Assembly: GCA_964511185.1 (NCBI GenBank)
Contig: CAZEDU010000028.1
Span: forward strand, 1 to 46,928
DNA length: 46,928 nt
Direction: 5' to 3'
DNA from: CAZEDU01 sp964511185
Lineage (GTDB): Bacteria; Myxococcota; Myxococcia; Myxococcales; Myxococcaceae
Shown: positions 17,107 through 26,351 of the stretch, one piece after another
How positions within the stretch are numbered: position 1 is the first letter of the stretch
Layout of the letters: each line of letters begins with the position of its first letter
The notes under the pieces: model-generated
What the model saw: only the letters and a program-made list of their open reading frames with translations
Told to the model about the DNA's origin: nothing
The model's database searches: none
Program-made: the position numbers and the translations under genes

Positions 17107-19448
17107 TTCATGCCCTCCATGATGCCGGTCTCGACCAGCTGCTGGTACGCGGTCGCCGCCTCGGCCCCACCTGGCGTCACCCGCATGAGCCGCATCGCAT
17201 CGGGCTCCATGCCCACACCGGGGTGCCAGTTGTATTGAGGGTGCCCCTGCACGATGGCGTTGCGCTTCGACCAGTCTTGATTCGCCGCCGCGCCGGCCGG
17301 CCGCTCGTCGATTCCGACGGGCACCAGCGTCGCCCGCCAAAACGGATTGAGCATGTTCGGCGCTTCGCCCCAGTGCTCACGCCGGTGGTAGTAGGTCATC
17401 GCCGAGGACAGAGAGCCCATGGGCATGCCGTTGAGCGATGGATGACCGGCGCGCCCCATGTCGAGGCTGCCGGGGGAGAACCCCAGGCTGCGGATGTCGA
17501 GCTCCCACGGGGCGCGGACGTTCGAAGGCGCCTTGGTCAACATGACTGGGATCTTGGGCTGCCCCCACACACCGCTCGCGCCAACGTCGCTGGGTTGAGT
17601 GAAGCGGGTCATCAGGGTGCTCAGGTCGGAGTTGGGGAAGACGAAGCCGAGCCCGGGGAGCAGGTAATTGTCCGCGGCGCGCTCCGACAACCCGCGATCG
17701 GCGTTCGTGATGTCTCGATGTGTGATGTCGATGACCTGGCCGAGCGTGTGCCGGTTTTCGTCGATCTCTCTCCAGTGGCGGTGCGAGTTGTGACACAGCC
17801 TGCCGGCGGTTCCCGCACCGTGGTGATCCGAGCTTTCAGGGCCATGGCCCCAGTAATGCTGTGGCAACTTCGCCAGCTTGATCAGGCTCGGTGGATCGCC
17901 CGGCTCGAAACGGGGGTCCTTCGAGGTGAGCTGCAACTTGATGAAGCGCTCGTGCCAGTTGTGCCGCACCCAACCGGTACCCGTGGTTCGCCAGTTGCCG
18001 CTCACCTGACCCCAGCGGCCACGACACGCGGGAGGCACCGTGAAGCTGACGTGAACCATTCGGTCCTTACCTTCATACTGATCGTGTGGCCGAGGGTTGC
18101 AGTCCTGCGGCGTGCCTTGGTCGTAGGCGGTCGCCACCACGCTCTTGAATCCCAGCGGGGACTTGCGATCGCGGGTGTACTCGAGGTCCCACGTCTCGTC
18201 GGCGGCATCTCCGCCGTTCACGATCCAGTGTCGTGGGCACCAGTCGTGAACCGTGCCACCCAAGTTGGAGAAGTGAGCGCTCACCACCACGATGCGTTGG
18301 CCGCCTTCGTGGTTCGCACCGCCACCTTGTGGCGGGAACGCCCGGAAAAGCCCGCCGCCGTTCGCTGCGACGTATGCAGGAGCAGCCATCCAATTATTGA
18401 TGGCAGTGACCTCGCGAAGGACGATGGGAGGCACGGTGCGGTCCTCCACGAGGAACGTCGAGCCGCGCGTGCCCATCGCCGCGCGCGCCATCGCGTCGTC
18501 GTGCGTCGGCGCCACCCCCATTGTGACGCCCTGCTCGCCGGCTTCGCGCCAAGCGACGGTGCGCGCGCCCACCGTGTTTGCCGGCCGAATGTCCGCGGCG
18601 TTTCGAAGCCCGGACTGCGCGATCATCGCGCGGGTGAGCTCATCCGAGTTCAGGACCTCCTCGAGCCGGCCATACGTATCCCGTTGGATGCGGCCGAGGT
18701 TTCGAATCGCGTTGAAGTAGTACTTCGACTGCATGGTGACGTCTTCGTCGAGTGGCCCCCAACCTTGTGCAGGCTTGGGTCTCGGCGTTCTGCACTGAAC
18801 CGACGTATCGGTGTATGGGAACGGCGTGAGGACGACGCAGTTGCCGTTGGTGTTGTCGCTCGCGGGCGCCGGCTGCCACAGCGCGAGCGACGCGTGCCAG
18901 AACTCGACTGAGGCAGCGGCGATCCCCTTGGTCGCCTCCTCGCACCACGCAGGCTCGTTGGTCGGCACGGCCGGCCAGTTCCAGAACGCCGGACAGTCAT
19001 CGTAGTTCGGCGTGCGCAGGCCGTTCGTCTCGGGCCAAATCGGCCCCTGCAGAGGGTAGGTCCGAGCCGGGCGGGTTCGAACGTTGACGCAGTCGCTGCC
19101 CTCCGGAGGCGGGTTCCTCCAGCGCGGAATCTGAAACTCGCGAATCGCGCTGGCGTAGGCGTCGAAATACCCCTTCGACTCAGTGCCCCAGGCGTGCACC
19201 GCCTGAACCCCCGCGAGGGCGACCCAGTGGCTCACCATGGTTCGATTGAGCAGCGAAGCCACGTTGTACGTGCGGGCCGTCGCCACGGCGTTGCTGTAAG
19301 CGGCGGCATCCGCGAGCGTCTGAAGCTCGAGCTTCTCCTTGGCGCGCGCACCAATCGAGATCGTCATCAACGCCATGATGAGGACCAGGATCGACGTGAT
19401 AGCGAAGAGCGCGAGCGTCTGGCCGCGACGGGAACGGGTGGCTCTCAT
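17103..19448 (-). CDS. Large TadG-like envelope protein
   Basis: Begins MRATRSRRGQTLALFAITSI, the N-terminal signature of TadG-type proteins, with one membrane helix at about 11-32 and then the segment KLELQTLADAAAYSNAVATAR typical of the family. The remaining roughly 700 residues are a large, Trp- and Asn-rich domain outside the membrane. It has many cysteines and histidines (for example DHHGAGTAGRLCHNSHRHW) and no domain I can name. Overlaps both neighbouring genes by four bases (ATGA), so translation is coupled. TadG proteins usually anchor the pilus machine to the envelope; the exact role here is inferred. Confidence 0.8.
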   Translation of the reverse strand: MRATRSRRGQTLALFAITSILVLIMALMTISIGARAKEKLELQTLADAAAYSNAVATARTYNVASLLNRTMVSHWVALAGVQAVHAWGTESKGYFDAYASAIREFQIPRWRNPPPEGSDCVNVRTRPARTYPLQGPIWPETNGLRTPNYDDCPAFWNWPAVPTNEPAWCEEATKGIAAASVEFWHASLALWQPAPASDNTNGNCVVLTPFPYTDTSVQCRTPRPKPAQGWGPLDEDVTMQSKYYFNAIRNLGRIQRDTYGRLEEVLNSDELTRAMIAQSGLRNAADIRPANTVGARTVAWREAGEQGVTMGVAPTHDDAMARAAMGTRGSTFLVEDRTVPPIVLREVTAINNWMAAPAYVAANGGGLFRAFPPQGGGANHEGGQRIVVVSAHFSNLGGTVHDWCPRHWIVNGGDAADETWDLEYTRDRKSPLGFKSVVATAYDQGTPQDCNPRPHDQYEGKDRMVHVSFTVPPACRGRWGQVSGNWRTTGTGWVRHNWHERFIKLQLTSKDPRFEPGDPPSLIKLAKLPQHYWGHGPESSDHHGAGTAGRLCHNSHRHWREIDENRHTLGQVIDITHRDITNADRGLSERAADNYLLPGLGFVFPNSDLSTLMTRFTQPSDVGASGVWGQPKIPVMLTKAPSNVRAPWELDIRSLGFSPGSLDMGRAGHPSLNGMPMGSLSSAMTYYHRREHWGEAPNMLNPFWRATLVPVGIDERPAGAAANQDWSKRNAIVQGHPQYNWHPGVGMEPDAMRLMRVTPGGAEAATAYQQLVETGIMEGMK

Positions 19449-20245
19449 AGCGGTCCTCCCGGAGCAGGGTCACAGTGCTGTTGGGCAAAGAGCTGCGCGC
19501 GCGCCGGCGTCATCATGCGCGTGACGTAGGTGACGCGAATGGGCATGACGTACTGGCCGCTCTGGAACGCCGTCCAGAACTGCGCGCGTTGCAGGCCCCC
19601 GATGTTCGCCCCGGTCGACGTCCACTCCGCGTCCCGATCGGCGTACATGACGGGGTTCGCCCCGCGGTACTCCTCGAGCGACCAATTGGCCGCGGCGATG
19701 CGCGCGAACAGCCAGTTCGCGAACGGAATCCGCATTGGATAGAAGTAGACCATCTGCAGCTCGAGCGTCCGTGGACGCGGAACGTCGGGCGGCATCAGGT
19801 CGAACGTCTCTTCTTCCAAGTTGCCCGGCAGGATGTCGCCCCGCTGCGGACGAGCGCGGTTGATCCAGACGATCGGGTGGCCCGCGAGGCTGCCGGCGCC
19901 GCGAAACGCCGTCTGGTCGTTCGCGGTGTAACGTCCATTGGCGCGGGCCTGAAACTCCGCGACAAGCTGGGCGCCGGGGCTGCCAGCCGCGGTCACGAAA
20001 GTCCGAAACGACGGGAGCAGCGACAGCACCGCCGCGTGCACCATCGGCGTGCAGGCCCCGTGGTTGCGCGCGCCCACGCGGCCCGCCTGCGCCACCGCGT
20101 ACTGCGCCATGATGCGCCCCTGCATCATCATGAAGAGCTGCAGCGCTCCCAAGATCATGAAGATGGCGAGCGGCAACGTCAGCGCGGCTTCCACCGCCGC
20201 TTGACCGCGCTCGCTTCGTCGCCTGCGTACCCGAATGGTCCCCAT
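19445..20245 (-). CDS. TadE-like pseudopilin, first gene of the Tad-type operon
   Basis: The ATG at 20245 gives MGTIRVRRRRSERGQAAVEA, followed by a hydrophobic helix (ALTLPLAIFMILGALQLFMM), the TadE pattern; upstream in-frame starts would add an unlikely leader. 266 residues, again longer than typical TadE. The outer part has SFRTFVTAAGSPGAQLVAE and a proline-rich middle. The stop overlaps the TadG-like start by four bases. It is divergent from the Clp ATPase gene across 186 bases. Confidence 0.8.
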   Translation of the reverse strand: MGTIRVRRRRSERGQAAVEAALTLPLAIFMILGALQLFMMMQGRIMAQYAVAQAGRVGARNHGACTPMVHAAVLSLLPSFRTFVTAAGSPGAQLVAEFQARANGRYTANDQTAFRGAGSLAGHPIVWINRARPQRGDILPGNLEEETFDLMPPDVPRPRTLELQMVYFYPMRIPFANWLFARIAAANWSLEEYRGANPVMYADRDAEWTSTGANIGGLQRAQFWTAFQSGQYVMPIRVTYVTRMMTPARAQLFAQQHCDPAPGGPL

Positions 20246-20362
20246 AGGCACAGACGACTCTACGGAGAGCCGTCCAGCCGCAACATCGGACAAGGTGACG
20301 CGCGCCGCATCGCACATGCGCCTTCACGGCCGCACCTGCTGTAGCGTCATGTAGCCGAAATT

Positions 20363-20391
20363 TTGCCGGCCGGATCTCGGCGTTGTAAATC
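20363..20391 (+). promoter_or_regulatory. Possible promoter of the Clp ATPase gene
   Basis: TTGCCG (20363-20368) and TAAATC (20386-20391) are spaced by 17 bases, about 41 bases before the ATG. The -10 is imperfect. No HrcA CIRCE or sigma-32 box was recognised. A GGAG at 20423-20426 gives a good ribosome site for the ATG at 20432. Confidence 0.35.
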
Positions 20392-20431
20392 CCCTGAATC
20401 AGAAGTCCCTTCACCGCTATCCGGAGCTTTC

Positions 20432-22840
<2,409 letters not shown>

Positions 22841-22857
22841 AGAGCACGAGAGCGACC

Positions 22858-23766
22858 ATGGCGCCGCAGCGGCCCAAGCGCACGAAGAAGCCGGCTCCCA
22901 CGCGCTGGGGGACGCGGCAGCGCCAGGCGCGGTCCAAGCCGAAGGTGGTGATCGTCGGCGTCGGGCGGCTGGGCGGCGCGCTCGCGCTGGGGCTCAAGAA
23001 GGCCGGGTGGCCCTGCACCGTGTTTCCGCACTCGGGCGACTCGGTGCGCCGCGCCGTCGAGCTCAAGCTCAAGCTCGCCGAGCACGAGGACTTCCGCGAG
23101 GCCGACCTGTGCTTGCTCGCGGTGCCAGACCACGCGGTGGGGCGCGTCGCCGCGACGGTGCACGACGACCTGGGCCCGCACACCGCGCTCCTGCACTGCG
23201 CCGGCGCGCTCGATCTGTCCGCCTTCGGCGGCGAGCGGGAGATGGTGCGCCGCCCCCGCGGCTCGTTCCACCCGCTCTGCGCCATCTCCGATTCGACCGA
23301 CGACCTCGCGGGCCACTCGGTGGCGCTCGCCGCGACCGATCGCGCGCTGCTCGCCACGCTCTTCCGCATGGCGGTCGCCCTGCGGCTTCGGCCGCTCGAG
23401 GTGCCCGAGGCGCGGCGCGCCGCCTACCACGCCGGAGCGGTGCTGGCCGCGGGCTTGGCGGTGGGGCTCATCTCCGCCGCCTCCCGCGCCTTCGAAGAGG
23501 CCGGCATCCTGGAAGACAACGCGCTGCACGCGCTGATCCCCCTCACCCACTCGGCGCTCCGAGGCGTGGAGCTGCGGGGCCTGTCGCGCGGACTCACCGG
23601 GCCGGTCGCGCGCGGCGACGTCGCGGTGGTCGAAGCCCACCTTCGCGCCCTGCCGGCCGACGTCGCGGCCATCTACCGGGTGCTCTCGCTGAGGACACTC
23701 GAGCTGGTGCGAGATCAGCTCCCCGCCGAGACGCGCAACGCCTTCGAGCGGCTGCTGCGCAGCTGA
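22858..23766 (+). CDS. Rossmann-fold DUF2520-type putative oxidoreductase
   Basis: A 302-residue protein with a basic N-terminus (about 27 residues), then a nucleotide-binding strand-loop-helix VVIVGVGRLGGALALGLKKA (glycines at 34-40) and LCLLAVPDHAVG. The second half carries the DUF2520 pattern: RGSFHPLCAI, AYHAGAVLAAGLAVGLISAA and a helical LTGPVARGDVAVVEAHL segment. Proteins of this type resemble NADP-dependent oxidoreductases (ProC/F420-like), but their substrates are unknown. It follows the Clp gene by 17 bases and is probably co-transcribed. Confidence 0.85.
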   Translation: MAPQRPKRTKKPAPTRWGTRQRQARSKPKVVIVGVGRLGGALALGLKKAGWPCTVFPHSGDSVRRAVELKLKLAEHEDFREADLCLLAVPDHAVGRVAATVHDDLGPHTALLHCAGALDLSAFGGEREMVRRPRGSFHPLCAISDSTDDLAGHSVALAATDRALLATLFRMAVALRLRPLEVPEARRAAYHAGAVLAAGLAVGLISAASRAFEEAGILEDNALHALIPLTHSALRGVELRGLSRGLTGPVARGDVAVVEAHLRALPADVAAIYRVLSLRTLELVRDQLPAETRNAFERLLRS

Positions 23767-23923
23767 AGGGCAAGGTGCGCCTGGATGCGCCCGCCTTCCG
23801 CAGTCGCTGCGCCGGCGGGCTTCGCGACGCACTTCTTGCCGCCTTCGGCGCGCGCCCACGAGAGCCGCGCGTGGAACGACGCTTGCTCGACCTGAGGGCA
23901 ACTTCCCTTCGCCTCGGCGCCCC

Positions 23924-24376
23924 ATGAATGCTTTTGGCCTCCCGTCTCTCACCCCGGCCGCTCTCGCGGACCTGAGAATCGAGCACCGGCGGCTGCGGCC
24001 GATCCTCATCGACGCGGAGTGCGCCGTGCAGCTCTACCGACCACACGTCGCGAGCTCGATCGAACGGCTCGTGTCGGCGACGTTGCGGCTGTGCGACGCG
24101 CTCGAGAGCCACTTCCGCCGTGAAGATCTGCTCATCGATTCGGCGCTTCTGAAGCGCTCGGGCACCACCCGGCAGTGGCTCGAAACCCATCGCGCGCGCC
24201 GACGCTCGCTGGTGGAACGGGCGCGCCTGCAGCTCGCCCAGGAAGACCTGCTCGCATTGCAGTCCACGGTGAGCGAGCTGGTCGACGCCACCTTCCTCGA
24301 CATTCGCGCGGAAGAACAGGCGCTCGACGAGCGCGACCTCAACCTCGCCGCGTTGGGTCATCGGAGAGAAACGTGA
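23924..24376 (+). CDS. Hemerythrin-like four-helix protein with an incomplete metal site
   Basis: A 150-residue helical protein whose motif spacing matches the HHE hemerythrin family: LRIEHRRLRPIL, ALESHFRREDLLI (HxxxE) and a third histidine in LETHRARR. The final helix has FLDIRAEEQAL, keeping the acidic pair but lacking the usual histidine ligands. It may therefore bind metal differently or not at all. The start is the first ATG after 157 bases with no other recognisable feature. Its last 38 bases overlap the 3' end of the gene on the other strand. Function unknown. Confidence 0.6.
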   Translation: MNAFGLPSLTPAALADLRIEHRRLRPILIDAECAVQLYRPHVASSIERLVSATLRLCDALESHFRREDLLIDSALLKRSGTTRQWLETHRARRRSLVERARLQLAQEDLLALQSTVSELVDATFLDIRAEEQALDERDLNLAALGHRRET

Positions 24377-24923
24377 CGAGGATCGCGGCGATGGGGCCCA
24401 CGCCCAGGTCCGCCATCCGGGTCGGCAGCCGCAGGTGGGCCGGCCGGGGGATGTCGCCGATCATGCAGTCGATCCAACCTTCGTAATTCTCGGCGCTCGC
24501 GGTCAGCGCGTACTGGCACTGGTCGAGCAGCCCGCTCACCTCGAAGCTGCTGACGCGCAGGCTCACCGGCCGCTCCGCGATCGCGCCGCTGAGCTCGAAG
24601 CCGCCGACGTCTTGCGTCAGCGCCAGCTCCACCCGCTCCTCGCCCAGCCAGCCCTCGATGAACCAGTCGTCCCACGACAGCGAGACGGGCCGGCCGTGCA
24701 TCTCGCCGGCGAGGTAGGTCGGCGTCACGGTGAGCGCGCCCCACGCGCCGCTCATCGCCGAGTCCCGCATGCGCGCGCGCAAGGCCTTCTCCCCGGCCTG
24801 CCATTCGAGGGTGAAGGCGTCCGACGGGACGGTGACGCTGGCCCGCGCGGCGCCGCTCGCGAGCAGCAGAGCGGCCGCCACCAGGGCGGCCAAGCGGAAG
24901 AGAGCGATTCGCGGGGTGGGCAC
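24339..24923 (-). CDS. Exported protein of unknown function
   Basis: Starts MPTPRIALFRLAALVAAALL, followed by ASGAARAS, a clear signal peptide with an AxA site near residue 28. The mature 165 residues are beta-rich with recurring aromatic-glycine turns (SLSWDDWFIEGWLGEERVEL, QCQYALTASAENYEGWID) and two cysteines. No family is recognised. It lies 43 bases after the next gene on the same strand and overlaps the hemerythrin-like gene tail to tail by 38 bases. Confidence 0.7.
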   Translation of the reverse strand: MPTPRIALFRLAALVAAALLLASGAARASVTVPSDAFTLEWQAGEKALRARMRDSAMSGAWGALTVTPTYLAGEMHGRPVSLSWDDWFIEGWLGEERVELALTQDVGGFELSGAIAERPVSLRVSSFEVSGLLDQCQYALTASAENYEGWIDCMIGDIPRPAHLRLPTRMADLGVGPIAAILVTFLSDDPTRRG

Positions 24924-24966
24924 CCCTTGAAAATGGGGATGGCCCGCCGCCAGCGCAGGCCCTCGC

Positions 24967-26259
24967 TTAGGTCGTCAAGATGATCCGCGGTCCCTGCAGC
25001 GCCTGGCGCACCAGGCCCAGCGTGGCCTCGGAAGCAGCCTCGGCTTCGGTCGTGCGCCGCATGTACAGCTCGCCGTCCGCCTGGACGACCTTCTTCAGCT
25101 CGGCGAGCAGCGTCACCGCCGCGTCGAGCGCCTGGGCGGCGTCCGGGGTGCGCGATGCCGGCTTGGCCGACTTCTCGGACACGTACGCCACGAAGCGCTC
25201 GACCGCGTCGCGGGTCTTCTGCGCGTCGAACTTCTCGAGCAGCGGCCGAATGGAGTCCTTCTTGAGGCCGATGAGGCGCGGCGACTGCCCCTGCCCCATC
25301 TCGGGCCGGGCCGGCCGCAGCTCCTCGAGAGCGAACGTCCCGAACAGCCCCTCTTCGGGCCCCGGGTGCGAGTAGGGCACCGACTCGAGGAAGAGGAAGA
25401 ACGGGTCGACGCCGTGCCGGGCGGCCTTGAGCTCCTCCGCGTCGAGCGGCGGAAAGGTGTCCGGGACGCCGATGTGGAGCAGCGGCATCGCCAAGTCGCT
25501 CCAGAACTCCTCCGGCGCCGAGCCCGAGATGGCGACCGTGCCGAACAGGTGTCCCATCAGCTCGGCGATGCGGCCGGCGCGATCGGCCTGCTGGACCAGC
25601 GTCTTGTTCGGATCCAGCCGCTGCAGCGCCCCGACGATCTGCGCCTCGAACTGCTGCTTCGCCTCGGGCGGCATCTTCGCGGTGCGGCTCAGCGCGTCGC
25701 GCACCTCGCGGATGATCTTGTCGGGCGCGGCGTCCCACGCGTTCGCCGCCTTCTTCTCGTCGATGGCGATGAACTGAACGAAGCCCGGGTCGAAGAGCCG
25801 CTGATAGTCGGCCGCCGTCAGGCGCTGCGGCGCGCCTCCCGAGAACTTCACCTGCGCCAGCGCGGTGCGCAGCTGCTTGGCGACCTCGTCCAGGTGGTCC
25901 AGCTTGGCGCGCGAGAGCGACTCCACCACCGCCCCGAACGGCGAGACGGTCATGAGCGTCTCGGGGAAGCCCAGCGACGCGCCTTCGATCGACTCGCGGT
26001 TGAGGAACCAGAAGGCCTGATGGTCCTTCTCCAGACGCGCGGCGAAGAACGCGGAGAGTCCCAGCGCCACCGCCTGATGCTGCGGATCCTGCAGCTGAAA
26101 GGCGCCTCGGAGGATCTTGATCACCGAGCGCTCGAGCTCCGGCCAGGGCGTGGTGAGCGGATCGACCGGCTTCTTCTCGAGCTGCTCGATGGCGTCCAGC
26201 AGGCTGGCCTTCGCGGCCTCGAGGTGCGGAGGAACGGGGGAGTCCATGCGAGGCGGCAT
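24967..26259 (-). CDS. Conserved helical protein of unknown function
   Basis: 430 residues, no signal peptide or membrane segment. Mostly alpha-helical with long amphipathic stretches (AAKASLLDAIEQLEKKPVDP, RDALSRTAKMPPEAKQQFEA). One central region has PFFLFLESVPYSHPGPEEG, with aromatic and proline residues suggesting a globular core. The ATG could be 26259 or, equally well, 26247; neither has a strong ribosome site. I cannot place it in a family. Confidence 0.7.
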   Translation of the reverse strand: MPPRMDSPVPPHLEAAKASLLDAIEQLEKKPVDPLTTPWPELERSVIKILRGAFQLQDPQHQAVALGLSAFFAARLEKDHQAFWFLNRESIEGASLGFPETLMTVSPFGAVVESLSRAKLDHLDEVAKQLRTALAQVKFSGGAPQRLTAADYQRLFDPGFVQFIAIDEKKAANAWDAAPDKIIREVRDALSRTAKMPPEAKQQFEAQIVGALQRLDPNKTLVQQADRAGRIAELMGHLFGTVAISGSAPEEFWSDLAMPLLHIGVPDTFPPLDAEELKAARHGVDPFFLFLESVPYSHPGPEEGLFGTFALEELRPARPEMGQGQSPRLIGLKKDSIRPLLEKFDAQKTRDAVERFVAYVSEKSAKPASRTPDAAQALDAAVTLLAELKKVVQADGELYMRRTTEAEAASEATLGLVRQALQGPRIILTT

Positions 26260-26351
26260 ACCCCTAAAGCCCCGCGAGGGCCAAGCGGGGCCGGACGGCT
26301 CAACACTCTTCTCGACAGCCGGGCGGGGGGCGTTTCATCTTGCGCCCCTCG

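Noticed and set aside
23767..23923. A gene remnant between the DUF2520 and hemerythrin-like genes
   Set aside because: Codon-like bias is present in one frame, but no family motif or start signal could be found in 157 bases.
26269..26291. Inverted repeat GCCCCGC...GCGGGGC as a terminator
   Set aside because: It lies between divergent gene starts, has no T-run, and short GC inverted repeats are expected at this base composition.
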